A stretch of 64,000 nucleotides of DNA from Azoarcus sp. PA01 (GCA_001274695.2 LARU01000002.1:744001-808000); one strand, 5' to 3'. Positions 19,781-28,963 are shown, counted from the stretch's first letter. Numbers and translations are program-made. Notes: generated by a model not told the origin, from the sequence alone.

Positions 19781-20572
19781 TTATTTCCCGTCCGGCTCCG
19801 GGGCTTCGAGGCGATCGAGGCCGGGCTCGACGCGCTCGGGCTCTCCCGATCCCGCATCGCGCTTGGCGACGAACTTCGCCAGCAGGATCCCGACTTCGTA
19901 GAGCAGGCACATCGGCACTGCGAGCATGAACTGCGACACGACATCGGGAGGCGTGATGATCGCCGCGATGACGAACGCCCCGACAATGACGTAGGGTCGG
20001 ACTTCGCGGAGCTTGGCAATGCTGACCACGCCTGCCTTGACGAGCAGGATCACCGCCACCGGCACTTCGAACGTCAGGCCGAAGGCGATGAACAGCGTCA
20101 TCACGAACGACAGGTACTGCTCGATGTCCGGCGCCGGGACGATGCTCTTCGGCGCGAATTCGGCAATGAACTTGAAGACGGTGCCGAACACGAAGAAATA
20201 GCAGAAGGCCATGCCGAGCAGAAACAGCAGCGTGCTGCCGAGCACCAGCGGCAGGCCGAGCCGGCGCTCGTGGGCATACAGTCCCGGCGCGATGAACGCC
20301 CAGGCCTGATAGAGCACGAAAGGCAGCGCCAGCACGAACGACACCATCATCGTGACTTTGACCGGCACGAAGAACGGCGTCACGACGCCCGTCGCGATCA
20401 TGTGCGTGCCTTCCGGCAGCGTATTCATCATCGGCCGGGCCAGCAGGTCGTAGATTTCGCCGGCCCACGGCATCAGGCAGACAAACACGACGATGACCGC
20501 AACCATCGCCCGCAACAGGCGATCGCGCAGCTCGACGAGATGCGAAATGAAGGTTTCCTGAAGCTCGCTCAT
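19781..20572 (-). CDS. tatC: TatC, twin-arginine translocase receptor subunit
   Basis: Six-helix inner-membrane protein that, with TatB, recognises twin-arginine signal peptides on folded proteins. It has 263 residues. Family signatures include FISHLVELRDRLLRAM at the N-terminus and PFVLYQAWAFIAPGLYAHERR; the tail is hydrophilic and Glu/Pro-rich. It overlaps tatB by 4 bp and ends the his-HIT-tat transcription unit. Confidence 0.97.
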   Translation of the reverse strand: MSELQETFISHLVELRDRLLRAMVAVIVVFVCLMPWAGEIYDLLARPMMNTLPEGTHMIATGVVTPFFVPVKVTMMVSFVLALPFVLYQAWAFIAPGLYAHERRLGLPLVLGSTLLFLLGMAFCYFFVFGTVFKFIAEFAPKSIVPAPDIEQYLSFVMTLFIAFGLTFEVPVAVILLVKAGVVSIAKLREVRPYVIVGAFVIAAIITPPDVVSQFMLAVPMCLLYEVGILLAKFVAKRDAGSGEPERVEPGLDRLEAPEPDGK

Positions 20573-21057
20573 GCTTTCTCCGACCGCGCTCCGGGGACGG
20601 CGGCCGGCTCGCTGCCCGCCGCAGCGGAATCACTTTGCGGCGCAACGGATACGGGAGCGGGAGCCGCCGGCCTTTCCGTGCCGTGCGTGACCGGTCGGCT
20701 GCCGGAAACCGCTGCCGGTCCGCCCGGCTCGGCGCCCGGCGCACGATCGGCGTCCACCGCCACGCCGGATTTCACCTCCGCGACGGTCTTATTCACATCC
20801 GCCTCGATTTTCGCCGCCTCGCCACGCATCGACGATTCCAGTTCGCGCGCCTGCTGTTCGACCTGCTGCTGCAGCGCCTTGAGCTCGTCGAGCTGCATTT
20901 CACGCTTGATGTCCGATTTCACATCCGAGACGTACCGCTGCAGCCGGCCCAGCAGGTGACCGGCAGTGCGCGCGACTTTCGGCAGGCGCTCCGGGCCGAC
21001 GACGATCAGCGCCACCACTGCGATGACGACAAGTTCCGAAAAACCGAAATCAAACAT
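20569..21057 (-). CDS. tatB: TatB, twin-arginine translocase subunit
   Basis: Bitopic subunit of the Tat receptor complex. It has 162 residues: an N-terminal transmembrane helix (MFDFGFSELVVIAVVALIVVGPERLP), an amphipathic helix, a coiled region with LDELKALQQQVEQQARELE, and a long Ala/Pro/Ser-rich tail. The GPERLP hinge is typical of TatB. It overlaps tatC by 4 bp and lies 104 bp after tatA, across a hairpin. Confidence 0.95.
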   Translation of the reverse strand: MFDFGFSELVVIAVVALIVVGPERLPKVARTAGHLLGRLQRYVSDVKSDIKREMQLDELKALQQQVEQQARELESSMRGEAAKIEADVNKTVAEVKSGVAVDADRAPGAEPGGPAAVSGSRPVTHGTERPAAPAPVSVAPQSDSAAAGSEPAAVPGARSEKA

Positions 21058-21110
21058 GATCTAGCTGGTTGTCCCGCCTGGATGCTGCGCTCGCGGATCG
21101 CTCCAAAACG

Positions 21111-21137
21111 AAGGGGCGCACTGCAGCGGCGCCCCTT
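21111..21137 (-). terminator. Hairpin between tatA and tatB (possible attenuator or processing site)
   Basis: A 9-bp perfect stem (AAGGGGCGC / GCGCCCCTT) with a 9-nt loop lies in the 104-bp tatA-tatB gap. On the coding (minus) strand it is followed by CGTTTTGG, a short T-run. It could act as a partial terminator or an mRNA-stabilising stem, raising tatA above tatB and tatC. Confidence 0.5.
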
Positions 21138-21161
21138 TGAGCGGGTAAGTCCCGTGGGAGG

Positions 21162-21389
21162 TCAGTGGCTGACCTTGTGGCTCTTGTCCGTCGCCTGCGC
21201 ATCGAGCGTATCACCGCCGATTTTCTGCTGCACGTCGTCAGCGGACTTTTCGGAATCCCGCATGCCGTCCTTGAAACCCTTGACCGCGCCACCCAGATCC
21301 TGACCGACATTGCGCAGCTTCTTCGTACCGAAGACCAGCACTACAATCACCAGAACGATCAGCCAGTGCCAGATACTGAATGAACCCAT
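21162..21389 (-). CDS. tatA: TatA, twin-arginine translocase pore subunit
   Basis: Small bitopic protein that polymerises to form the Tat transport path. It has 75 residues. A short N-terminus (MGSFSIWHW) leads into a transmembrane helix, the [24 protein letters not shown] hinge and amphipathic helix are clear, and an acidic then basic tail follows. It lies 11 bp after the HIT gene and is followed by a hairpin before tatB. Confidence 0.97.
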   Translation of the reverse strand: MGSFSIWHWLIVLVIVVLVFGTKKLRNVGQDLGGAVKGFKDGMRDSEKSADDVQQKIGGDTLDAQATDKSHKVSH

Positions 21390-21400
21390 TACGTCTCTCC

Positions 21401-21748
21401 TTAACGCCTCAACATGGCCGGAAGCACCTCCGGCCCGCCCACGATGTGGACGTGCAGATGATACACCTCCTGCCGGCCCACCCGTCCCGTGTTAACGATC
21501 GTTCGAAAGCCGTCGACGCAACCTAGTTCCCGGGCAATCCTGGCCGATTCGATCATCAACCGGCCCATCACCGCTGCGTGCTCCGGCCGCAACTCGGCCA
21601 TCGACGGGATGTGCAGTTTCGGGATCACCAGGAAGTGAACCGGCGCGACAGGATGGATGTCATGAAAGGCGAGGAGGTCCTCGTCCTCGTGGATCTTTTT
21701 CGCCGGGATCTCGCCGGCCACGATTCGGCAGAAGATACAGTCGCTCAT
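21401..21748 (-). CDS. HIT-family (HinT-like) purine nucleoside phosphoramidase
   Basis: Histidine-triad nucleotide hydrolase. It has 115 residues, with the opening [20 protein letters not shown] and the catalytic triad motif HLHVHIVGG near residue 98. HinT proteins hydrolyse purine nucleoside phosphoramidates. It sits between hisE and tatA, 12 bp from each, as in many betaproteobacterial his-tat clusters, and is probably cotranscribed with them. Confidence 0.94.
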   Translation of the reverse strand: MSDCIFCRIVAGEIPAKKIHEDEDLLAFHDIHPVAPVHFLVIPKLHIPSMAELRPEHAAVMGRLMIESARIARELGCVDGFRTIVNTGRVGRQEVYHLHVHIVGGPEVLPAMLRR

Positions 21749-21760
21749 GGTTCGCTCGCC

Positions 21761-22087
21761 TTACGAAGCGGTGCGGGATTTCTTCTCGTCGATGCCGGAG
21801 ACTCCTTCGCGGCGCCGGAACTCGGCCAGCACGTCATCGACCGACAGGCCGAAATGCGTCAGCAGCACCAGCGAGTGGAACCACAGGTCGGTGACTTCCC
21901 AGACCACGTGGAGCATGTCCTTGTCCTTGGCGGCCATGATCGTCTCGGCCGCCTCTTCGGCGACCTTCTTGCAGATCGCGTCGGTACCCTTGGCATACAG
22001 GCTTGAAACGTAAGACGAATCCGGGTCGGCTTTCTTGCGTTCGGCAAGGGTCGCGGCAACTCGGTGCAGCACTTCGATATCGATCAT
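21761..22087 (-). CDS. hisE: HisE, phosphoribosyl-ATP pyrophosphatase
   Basis: Catalyses the second step of histidine biosynthesis, hydrolysing PR-ATP to PR-AMP. It has 108 residues of the MazG-like all-alpha fold: [15 protein letters not shown], then the metal-binding [12 protein letters not shown] and the EVTDLWFH helix. The start codon overlaps the hisI stop codon (ATGA), which fixes it; a longer upstream reading was rejected. In this organism HisI and HisE are separate proteins. Confidence 0.97.
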   Translation of the reverse strand: MIDIEVLHRVAATLAERKKADPDSSYVSSLYAKGTDAICKKVAEEAAETIMAAKDKDMLHVVWEVTDLWFHSLVLLTHFGLSVDDVLAEFRRREGVSGIDEKKSRTAS

Positions 22088-22485
22088 TTGTAGATATCCT
22101 TCGGATCTTTGACGACCGGATCGACAGCTTCCCACGAACCGTCGGCCAGGTAGCGCTGGAAAAAACAACTGTGGCGGCCGGTGTGGCAGGCGATGCCGCC
22201 GACCTGCTCGATCTTCAGCAGGACGACGTCGCTGTCGCAGTCGACGCGGATCTCCAGCACCTTCTGGACATGGCCGGACTCCTCACCCTTGTGCCACAGC
22301 CGGCGGCGCGAACGCGACCAGTAGATCGCCTCGCCGGTTTCGGCAGTGCGCTGCAGCGCTTCGCGGTTCATCCACGCGAACATCAGCACGTCGCCGGTCG
22401 CCGCTTCCTGGGCGATCACCGGCACGAGTCCCTGGTCGTCCCACTGCACGTCGTTGAGCCAGCGCACGGAGTTCGGTTTGCTCAC
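22084..22485 (-). CDS. hisI: HisI, phosphoribosyl-AMP cyclohydrolase
   Basis: Zn- and Mg-dependent opening of the purine ring of PR-AMP. It has 133 residues. Family signatures are [31 protein letters not shown], and the metal-ligand region [14 protein letters not shown] followed by [14 protein letters not shown]. It overlaps hisF by 4 bp at its start and hisE by 4 bp at its end, so the genes are tightly coupled. Confidence 0.97.
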   Translation of the reverse strand: MSKPNSVRWLNDVQWDDQGLVPVIAQEAATGDVLMFAWMNREALQRTAETGEAIYWSRSRRRLWHKGEESGHVQKVLEIRVDCDSDVVLLKIEQVGGIACHTGRHSCFFQRYLADGSWEAVDPVVKDPKDIYK

Positions 22486-23240
22486 AGCCTCACCTCGATC
22501 CCGCGGTTGCGCATCAACTCCTTCGCTTCGCGCACCGTATGCTGTCCGAAGTGAAAAATGCTCGCGGCGAGCACCGCATCCGCACGCCCCGCCGAGACGC
22601 CCTCGGCGAGATGCTCGAGCGTCCCGACGCCGCCGCTGGCGATCACGGGGATCGGCACCGCGTCGGCGACGGCGCGCGTCAGCCCGAGGTCGAAACCGAT
22701 TTTCGTGCCGTCCCGGTCCATGCTCGTGAGCAGGATTTCACCGGCGCCGAGCGCAGCCACTTTCTGTGCCCACTCGACTGCGTCGAGCCCGGTGTTGTTG
22801 CGCCCGCCGTGCGTGAATACCTGCCACTTGCCGGGCGCCGTCTGTTTCGCGTCGATCGCGACGACGATGCACTGGCTGCCGACTTTGCCGGCCGCTTCGG
22901 CGACGACCTGCGGGTTATTCACCGCGGCGGTGTTGATGCTGACCTTGTCGGCGCCGGCGTTCAGCAGCCGGCGCACATCTTCGACGGTGCGCACGCCGCC
23001 GCCCACCGTCAGCGGGATGAAAACCTGCTCGGCAACCTGTTCGACGACATGCAGGATGATGTCACGTGCATCCGAGCTGGCAGTGATGTCGAGAAAGGTG
23101 ATCTCGTCCGCACCCTGCTCGTCGTAGCGGCGCGCGATTTCGACCGGGTCGCCGGCGTCGCGCAATTCGACGAAATTCACCCCCTTGACGACGCGCCCGG
23201 CACTGACATCGAGACACGGGATGATGCGTTTGGCAAGCAT
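22482..23240 (-). CDS. hisF: HisF, imidazole glycerol phosphate synthase cyclase subunit
   Basis: TIM-barrel cyclase that joins with HisH to make imidazole glycerol phosphate and AICAR. It has 252 residues. Catalytic Asp11 lies in RIIPCLDV and the second catalytic Asp in TSMDRDGTK. The half-barrel phosphate loops VGGGVRT and ASGGVG are present. Its ATG shares a base with the hisA stop codon (TGATG). Confidence 0.98.
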   Translation of the reverse strand: MLAKRIIPCLDVSAGRVVKGVNFVELRDAGDPVEIARRYDEQGADEITFLDITASSDARDIILHVVEQVAEQVFIPLTVGGGVRTVEDVRRLLNAGADKVSINTAAVNNPQVVAEAAGKVGSQCIVVAIDAKQTAPGKWQVFTHGGRNNTGLDAVEWAQKVAALGAGEILLTSMDRDGTKIGFDLGLTRAVADAVPIPVIASGGVGTLEHLAEGVSAGRADAVLAASIFHFGQHTVREAKELMRNRGIEVRL

Positions 23241-23989
23241 CAGGCTTCGCCGCCGTTGAGTTCGTCGGCGCGCGCCTGCGCGGCGGCAAAATCGAGCGTC
23301 CCTTCGTAGATCGCGCGGCCGGTGATCGCGCCCATGACCCCTTCGACTTCGACCGCGCACAGCGCATCGATATCCTCGATGCTGGCGATGCCGCCGCTCG
23401 CGATGACCGGAATGCGCAGCGCCTGGGCAAGGCGGACGGTCGCTTCGACATTGACGCCCGACAGCATGCCGTCGCGGCCGATGTCGGTGTAAATCACCGC
23501 TTCGACACCGTAGTCCTCGTATTTCTTCGCCAGGTCGACGACGTCGTGGCCGGTCATCTTCGACCAGCCGTCGACGGCGACCTTGCCGTCCTTGGCATCC
23601 AGGCCGACGATGATGTGCCCCGGAAACGCGCCGCACGCGTCATGCAGGAAGCCCGGGTTCTTCACCGCGGCGGTGCCGATGATGATGTACGAAATGCCGT
23701 TGTCAAGATAATGCTCGATCGTGTCGAGATCGCGGACGCCTCCGCCGAGTTGCACCGGGATGTCGTCGCCGACCTCCTCGACGATCGAGCGGATCGCGGC
23801 ACCGTTCTTCGGCTTGCCGGCGAACGCACCGTTCAGATCGACCAGGTGCAGACGTCTCGCCCCCTGCTCGATCCAGTGCCGGGCCATCGCGGCCGGATCC
23901 TCGGAAAATACGGTCGCGTCGTCCATTTCGCCCTGCTTGAGGCGTACACAATGGCCGTCCTTGAGATCGATAGCGGGAATCAGCAGCAT
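23240..23989 (-). CDS. hisA: HisA, ProFAR isomerase
   Basis: TIM-barrel Amadori isomerase acting before HisH/HisF. It has 249 residues. Asp8 in [11 protein letters not shown] and the second acidic residue in [10 protein letters not shown] are the catalytic pair; phosphate loops are LGGGVRD and ASGGI. The ATG giving MLLIPAIDL was chosen over upstream in-frame codons. It lies 55 bp after hisH. Confidence 0.98.
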   Translation of the reverse strand: MLLIPAIDLKDGHCVRLKQGEMDDATVFSEDPAAMARHWIEQGARRLHLVDLNGAFAGKPKNGAAIRSIVEEVGDDIPVQLGGGVRDLDTIEHYLDNGISYIIIGTAAVKNPGFLHDACGAFPGHIIVGLDAKDGKVAVDGWSKMTGHDVVDLAKKYEDYGVEAVIYTDIGRDGMLSGVNVEATVRLAQALRIPVIASGGIASIEDIDALCAVEVEGVMGAITGRAIYEGTLDFAAAQARADELNGGEA

Positions 23990-24044
23990 ACGGGGAATGG
24001 GGTCAATATCAGGAGTGGATGGGAAACGGCAATGGCCCGACGAG

Positions 24045-24683
24045 TCAGGGCGCCCAGGAAATGAAATTCGCAAGCATTTTCAGCCCCGCCTGGGCGCTCT
24101 TTTCCGGATGGAACTGAACGGCGAAGATGTTAGCCCGGGCGACTGCACTGGTAAACCTCGTCCCATAGTCGCTTTCGGCAGCGACCAGCGCCGTGTCGGC
24201 TGGCGCGACGTAATAGCTATGGACGAAATAGAAGCGCTCGTCGTCCGGGATCCCCTCCCACATCGGATGAGGCTTGCGCTGGCGCACTTCGTTCCAGCCC
24301 ATGTGCGGCACTTTCAGCCGGCTGCCGTCGGCCGCGACCATCTTCGCGTCGGGGAAGCGGACCACGCCCCCCGGCAGGATTCCCAGTCCGGGCACGTTGC
24401 CTTCCTCGCTGTGCTCGAACAGCATCTGCTGGCCGATGCAGATGCCGAGGAAAGGCTTCGACGCTGCGGCGGTTTTGACCACCTCGCGCAGGCCGCGCAG
24501 GTCGAGTTCGCGCATGCAGTCGGGCATCGCGCCCTGTCCGGGAAACACCACGCGCTCGGCGGTGGCCACGACGGCTGGATCGGAGGTCACGGTCACCCGC
24601 TTGCCGGGCGCCACATGTTCGATCGCCTTGGCAACCGAGCGTAGATTGCCCATGCCATAGTCGATGATGGCTACATCGCTCAT
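24045..24683 (-). CDS. hisH: HisH, imidazole glycerol phosphate synthase glutaminase subunit
   Basis: Class I glutamine amidotransferase that supplies ammonia to HisF. It has 212 residues. The nucleophile is Cys82 in [13 protein letters not shown], and the His-Glu pair is in [13 protein letters not shown]. It lies 42 bp after hisB and is followed by hisA. Confidence 0.98.
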   Translation of the reverse strand: MSDVAIIDYGMGNLRSVAKAIEHVAPGKRVTVTSDPAVVATAERVVFPGQGAMPDCMRELDLRGLREVVKTAAASKPFLGICIGQQMLFEHSEEGNVPGLGILPGGVVRFPDAKMVAADGSRLKVPHMGWNEVRQRKPHPMWEGIPDDERFYFVHSYYVAPADTALVAAESDYGTRFTSAVARANIFAVQFHPEKSAQAGLKMLANFISWAP

Positions 24684-24725
24684 CGCGGAATCGCTCGTAT
24701 CGTAATCAGATGAATCGGGAAGGAA

Positions 24726-25312
24726 TCAGAGGGCGCCCTTGGTCGAGGGAATCGCTCCGGCCGCACGCTCGTCGCGTTCCGCGGCCATCCGCAACGCCCG
24801 GCCGAACGCCTTGAAAATCGTTTCGCACTGGTGGTGGGCATTGTCGCCGCGCAGGTTGTCGATATGCAGCGTCACGCCGGCATGATTGACGAATCCCTGG
24901 AAGAATTCGCGTGCGAGATCGACATCGAAGCTGCCGATCCGCGCCCGCGTGTAGCTGACGAAATAATGCAGCCCGGGCGTCCGGAAAAATCGACGACGAC
25001 GCGCGACAGCGCCTCGTCGAGCGGCACGTAGGCGTGACCATAGCGGCGGATGCCCCGCTTGTCGCCGAGCGCCTTGGCGAAAGCCTGCCCGAGCGTGATG
25101 CCGACGTCCTCGACGGTATGGTGGTCGTCGATGTGCGTGTCGCCCTCGGCCCGGACATCGAGGTCGAATGCACCGTGGCGGGCGATCTGGTCGAGCATGT
25201 GATCGAGAAACGGCACGCCGGTGGCGAAAGCGGCCTTGCCACTGCCATCGAGGTCGACGCGCGCGGTGATCCGGGTTTCGAGGGTGTCGCGAGTAACTTC
25301 GGCTTGCCGCAT
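24726..25312 (-). pseudogene. hisB: HisB, imidazoleglycerol-phosphate dehydratase, interrupted by a one-base frameshift
   Basis: Should encode the Mn-dependent dehydratase of histidine biosynthesis. From the ATG at 25312 ([15 protein letters not shown]) the frame reads well through the first metal motif ([14 protein letters not shown]) to [10 protein letters not shown]. It then leaves the family sequence and would stop near 24872. The missing end ([19 protein letters not shown], then [18 protein letters not shown] to the TGA at 24726) continues in another frame. The switch lies in the CCCGGG run near 24972-24980, where adding one base restores a 195-residue protein of normal length. The uncorrected product has about 147 HisB residues and lacks the second HHxxE metal site. 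It is a true mutation, a sequencing error or a recoding site; the otherwise intact operon makes an error or a very recent mutation most likely. Confidence 0.9.
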
Positions 25313-25488
25313 GGAAGTGGGAACAAAAATGGAAGGGCCGGACGCCGGCAGGCATCGTTCTCGCGCCATGATACCATCGCCCGCGAGTCGCGCCGCAATG
25401 CTGCCGTTCCGGTACTGCGCGGCCGCGTGACATGCGGGGGCAGCAGCGATCCCCGTTCCTTTCCCGTCCGACACACCCTGATCCGCCG

Positions 25489-26559
25489 ATGAGTCAATAC
25501 TGGAGCGCCGTTGTCCACGGCCTGACGCCTTATGTCCCGGGCGAGCAGCCCAAGCTCGCCAACCTGGTCAAGCTCAATACCAACGAGCATCCGTACGGTC
25601 CGTCGCCCCGCGCGCTCGCGGCGATCCGCGCCGAAGCGTCGGACGCATTGCGGCTGTACCCCGACCCGCACGCCGACCGGCTCAAGGCCGCGATTGCGGC
25701 GCGCTTCGACGTCGAGCCGCGCGAAGTGTTCGTCGGCAACGGTTCGGACGAAGTGCTCGCGCACGCGTTCATGGCGCTGCTCAGGCACGAACGTCCGCTC
25801 CGCTTTCCGGACATCTCGTACAGCTTCTATCCGGTCTACTGCGGCCTGTACGGCATCGCGTTCGAAACGCTGCCGCTCGACGCCGACTTCGCGATCCGCC
25901 CCGACGACTACCTGCCGCACGGCCCGACTCCCGCCGGCGGCATCATTTTCCCGAACCCGAACGCCCCGACCGGCCGGCTGATGCCGCTGAGCGACGTCGA
26001 GCGCATCGTCGCAGGCAATCCGCAGTGCGTGGTCGTGATCGATGAAGCGTACGTGGACTTCGGCGGGGAATCGGCGATTCCGCTGGTGCGGCGCCATCCG
26101 AACGTGCTCGTCGTGCAGACCTTCTCGAAATCGCGTTCGCTGGCAGGCCTGCGCGTCGGCTTCGCGATCGGGCACCCGGATCTCATCGAAGCGCTCGATC
26201 GGGTAAAGGACAGCTTCAACTCGTATCCGCTCGACCGCCTCGCGATCGCGGGCGCGGTCGCGGCAATCGAGGACGAGGAGTACTTCGAGCGCACGCGCCA
26301 GGCCGTGATCCACACCCGCGGTCAGCTCGTTTCCGACCTGTCCTCGCTGGGCTTCGAAGTGCTGCCCTCAGCGGCGAACTTCGTGTTTGCGACGCACCCG
26401 CTGCGCGACGCAGCAGAGCTGGCTGCAGAATTGCGCAAGCGCGCGATCATCGTGCGGCACTTCCGCCAGGCACGGATCGAGCAGTTCCTGCGGATCACGA
26501 TCGGAACCGGTGAACAGTGCGCAGCGCTGATCAGTGCGCTACGAGAGATTCTGGGGTGA
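25489..26559 (+). CDS. hisC: HisC, histidinol-phosphate aminotransferase (strand reversed relative to the his operon)
   Basis: PLP-dependent transaminase converting imidazole acetol phosphate to histidinol phosphate. It has 356 residues. The PLP Lys is Lys214 in [14 protein letters not shown]. Other signatures are [37 protein letters not shown] and the C-terminal FLRITIGT. The ATG giving [15 protein letters not shown] was chosen. The gene is complete and has the same base composition as its neighbours, but it reads opposite to hisG, hisD and hisBHAFIE. It is divergent from hisB (176 bp) and converges on hisD across a hairpin-rich gap, so it needs its own promoter. Confidence 0.97.
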   Translation: MSQYWSAVVHGLTPYVPGEQPKLANLVKLNTNEHPYGPSPRALAAIRAEASDALRLYPDPHADRLKAAIAARFDVEPREVFVGNGSDEVLAHAFMALLRHERPLRFPDISYSFYPVYCGLYGIAFETLPLDADFAIRPDDYLPHGPTPAGGIIFPNPNAPTGRLMPLSDVERIVAGNPQCVVVIDEAYVDFGGESAIPLVRRHPNVLVVQTFSKSRSLAGLRVGFAIGHPDLIEALDRVKDSFNSYPLDRLAIAGAVAAIEDEEYFERTRQAVIHTRGQLVSDLSSLGFEVLPSAANFVFATHPLRDAAELAAELRKRAIIVRHFRQARIEQFLRITIGTGEQCAALISALREILG

Positions 26560-26605
26560 GCCTCGGTTGAGAATCACGGAAGCGGAGCCTGTGGGCTTCG
26601 ACCCG

Positions 26606-26678
26606 CCCCCTTCACGGGGTATTCCGCGCCTCGTTGGCGCAAGCGGACGCCTCGGCACGAAATACCCCGTAAAGGGGG
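26606..26678. repeat. Stem-loop A: 18-bp stem with a conserved 25-nt loop core
   Basis: Arms at 26606-26623 and 26661-26678 pair over 18 bp with one mismatch (CCCCCTTCACGGGGTATT with its partner). The loop holds a 25-nt core at 26630-26654 that recurs, reverse-complemented, as the loop of stem-loop B. It follows the hisC stop codon and could terminate hisC, but it ends without a T-run. Confidence 0.85.
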
Positions 26679-26705
26679 CTAGGCGGACACGACAACTGAT
26701 GCGTC

Positions 26706-26757
26706 GTGCGAAGCCCTGATTTTCGTTAACGAACTCGAAAACCGCGAGCCTTCGCAC
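26706..26757. repeat. Stem-loop C: nested inverted repeat between elements A and B
   Basis: An outer perfect 8-bp repeat GTGCGAAG / CTTCGCAC (26706-26713, 26750-26757) encloses an inner perfect 6-bp repeat TTTTCG / CGAAAA (26720-26725, 26736-26741). It lies midway between stem-loops A and B in the hisC-hisD gap. Confidence 0.65.
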
Positions 26758-26783
26758 CGCCTACTCAGCCCCACCCGAAGCAA

Positions 26784-26858
26784 GCGCCCGTCGCGGTGGC
26801 TTTCGGGGCGAGGCGTCCGCTTGCGCCAACGAGCACCGGAAGCCACCGCGGCGGGCGC
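26784..26858. repeat. Stem-loop B: 23-bp stem carrying the same loop core in reverse
   Basis: Arms at 26784-26806 and 26836-26858 pair over 23 bp with two G:T positions. The stem sequence is unrelated to stem-loop A. The loop core at 26809-26833 is the exact reverse complement of 26630-26654. It lies just downstream of the hisD stop codon and may end hisD transcription. Confidence 0.85.
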
Positions 26859-26879
26859 GGATTAGCTCCGAAAGACGCT

Positions 26880-28193
26880 TTACCCGCGCAACCGCATCTC
26901 GGCCGAACGCGCGTGCGCCTGCAGCCCTTCCCCATGCGCGAGCGTCGATGCGACACGTCCAAGAGTCTGAGCGCCAGACTCTGAAATCTGGATGATGCTG
27001 GTACGCTTCTGGAAATCGTAGACACCCAACGGCGACGAGAACCGAGCGCTGCGCATCGTCGGCAGCACGTGATTGGGCCCCGCGCAGTAGTCCCCCAGCG
27101 CCTCGACCGACCAGTGGCCGACGAAGATCGCGCCGGCATGGCGGATACGGTCGATCCACGGCTCGGCATCGTCGAGCGACAGTTCGAGGTGTTCGGGGGC
27201 GATGCGGTTCGCGATCGCGCAGGCCTGCTCGAGGCTGTCGACGTGGATCAGCGCGCCGCGGTTCGCGAGCGACGCGGCGATCGTCGCGCGACGCGGCATC
27301 GTCGGCAGCAGGCGCTCGATCGACGCCGCGACCGCGTCGATGAAGCCGGCGTCGGTGCACAGCAGGATCGACTGCGCGAGCTCGTCGTGCTCGGCCTGCG
27401 CGAAGAGGTCCATCGCGACCCAGTCCGCGTGGCCGCTGCCGTCCGAGATGATCAGCACTTCGGACGGCCCCGCGACCATGTCGATGCCGACGGTGCCGAA
27501 CACGCGGCGCTTCGCCTCGGCGACATAGGCGTTGCCGGGGCCGACGATCTTGTCGACCTGCGCCAAAGTCTGCGTGCCGTACGCGAGCGCCGCGACCGCC
27601 TGCGCGCCGCCGATCGTGAACACGCGGTCGACGCCGGTGATCGCGGCCGCCGCGAACACCAGCGGGTTCTTCTCGCCGTGCGGCGTCGGCACGACCATGA
27701 CCAGCTCGCCGACACCGGCGACCTTGGCCGGAATCGCGTTCATCAGCACCGAACTCGGGTACGAGGCGCGCCCGCCCGGCACGTACAGGCCGACGCGGTC
27801 GAGCGGCGTGACTTTCTGGCCGAGCCGCGTCCCGTCGGCTTCGACGTAATCCCAGGATTCGACGCGCTGGCGTTCGTGATAGACGCGCACGCGGTCAGCC
27901 GCGACGCGCAGCGCCTCGCGCTGCTCGATTGTAAGACTGTCGAGCGCGGCTTTCAGCGCCGACTTCGGCAGCTCCAGCTGCGCCATCGACTTCACGTCGA
28001 GATGGTCGAAACGCCGCGTGTATTCGAGCACCGCCGCATCACCGGTCGTGCGCACCGTGCGCAGGATCTCGCTGACCGCGGCGTCGATGCGCGCGTCCGC
28101 GCCGCTTTCGAACGCGAGCAGCGCGTCGAGCGTCGCCAGGAATTCGGGCTCACGCGCGTCGAGGCGGCGGATCGCCACAGCCGGACCAGTCAT
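26880..28193 (-). CDS. hisD: HisD, histidinol dehydrogenase
   Basis: Zn-dependent NAD enzyme for the last two oxidations to histidine. It has 437 residues. Signatures: [14 protein letters not shown], the NAD-binding [25 protein letters not shown], Zn-ligand region AQAEHDE and catalytic IAPEHLEL. Its ATG overlaps the hisG stop codon (ATGA), which fixes the start; a longer frame running back through hisG is an artefact. Downstream, where hisC and hisB would normally follow on the same strand, transcription meets the A-C-B hairpins and an opposing hisC. Confidence 0.98.
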   Translation of the reverse strand: MTGPAVAIRRLDAREPEFLATLDALLAFESGADARIDAAVSEILRTVRTTGDAAVLEYTRRFDHLDVKSMAQLELPKSALKAALDSLTIEQREALRVAADRVRVYHERQRVESWDYVEADGTRLGQKVTPLDRVGLYVPGGRASYPSSVLMNAIPAKVAGVGELVMVVPTPHGEKNPLVFAAAAITGVDRVFTIGGAQAVAALAYGTQTLAQVDKIVGPGNAYVAEAKRRVFGTVGIDMVAGPSEVLIISDGSGHADWVAMDLFAQAEHDELAQSILLCTDAGFIDAVAASIERLLPTMPRRATIAASLANRGALIHVDSLEQACAIANRIAPEHLELSLDDAEPWIDRIRHAGAIFVGHWSVEALGDYCAGPNHVLPTMRSARFSSPLGVYDFQKRTSIIQISESGAQTLGRVASTLAHGEGLQAHARSAEMRLRG

Positions 28194-28831
28194 TTCACGG
28201 CTCCTGCAAAGGCCTCCAGCAGCGGCTGGATGAGTTCGCGCTTGAGCTTGAGCGCCGCCTGGTTGACGATCAGCCGCGAGCTGATCGGCATGATCTCTTC
28301 GACTTCCTCGAGATTGTTCGCGCGCAAGGTGCTGCCGCTCGACACAAGGTCGACGATCGCATCGGCGAGGCCGACGAGCGGCGCAAGCTCCATCGAACCG
28401 TACAGCTTGATCAGGTCGACGTGCACGCCTTTCGCGGCGAAATGGGTCTTCGCGCTGTTGATGTATTTCGTCGCGACGCGAACGCGCCCGCCGGGACGGG
28501 ACGCCGCGGCATAGTCGAAGCCCTTGCGCGTCGCGACGCACAGCCGGCATTTCGCGATATCGAGGTCGAGCGGCTGGTACAGCCCCGCTCCGCCGTGCTC
28601 GAGAAGCACGTCCTTGCCGGCGATGCCGAGGTCGGCGGCGCCATACTGCACATACGTCGGCGTGTCGGTCGCGCGTACGATGACGAGGCGCACGTCGGGG
28701 CGGTTCGTGTCGATGATCAGCTTGCGCGAGGTTTCGGGATTGTCGGCGGGCACGATGCCGGCCGCCGCAAGCAAGGGCAGCGTTTCCTCGAAGATGCGGC
28801 CCTTCGACAGGGCGAGGGTGATGCTGGACAC
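28190..28831 (-). CDS. hisG: HisG, ATP phosphoribosyltransferase (short form)
   Basis: First and committed enzyme of histidine biosynthesis, condensing ATP with PRPP. It has 213 residues from a GTG ([16 protein letters not shown]). This is the short form without the C-terminal regulatory domain, which in this family works with HisZ; no hisZ is present in the window. Signatures: [18 protein letters not shown] and [25 protein letters not shown] box at 28867-28862, about 30 bases upstream, is a candidate -10. A longer in-frame ATG start at 28927 was rejected because the extra residues are unlike HisG. Confidence 0.95.
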   Translation of the reverse strand: MSSITLALSKGRIFEETLPLLAAAGIVPADNPETSRKLIIDTNRPDVRLVIVRATDTPTYVQYGAADLGIAGKDVLLEHGGAGLYQPLDLDIAKCRLCVATRKGFDYAAASRPGGRVRVATKYINSAKTHFAAKGVHVDLIKLYGSMELAPLVGLADAIVDLVSSGSTLRANNLEEVEEIMPISSRLIVNQAALKLKRELIQPLLEAFAGAVK

Positions 28832-28900
28832 GGACGGCGCCTCGGAAGAAATCGGGCCGACATTGTAACCCGGCACACCTTCTGTTAGCCTGCAGCGGTT

Positions 28901-28930
28901 GGCTGAACCGCGCGGCGGTTCGGCCATTTT
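28901..28930 (+). terminator. Terminator-like hairpin in the hisG-rnk divergent gap
   Basis: An 11-bp stem (GGCTGAACCGC with GCGGTTCGGCC, one G:T pair) with a 3-nt loop is followed by ATTTTTAC on the plus strand. No plus-strand gene lies immediately upstream. It could insulate rnk, lie within its leader, or bind a regulator as a palindrome. Confidence 0.5.
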
Positions 28931-28963
28931 TACTTTTCCAGCAAAGATTTGAGGTGAGATGAC

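Noticed and set aside
24726..25312. Programmed frameshift as the main explanation for hisB
   Set aside because: No slippery heptamer with a downstream pseudoknot was recognised and HisB is not known to be recoded. It was kept only as an alternative.
26580..26880. CRISPR array or insertion sequence in the hairpin-rich hisC-hisD gap
   Set aside because: There are only two copies of the core, in opposite orientation and inside hairpins. No spacers, transposase frame or target-site duplication was seen.
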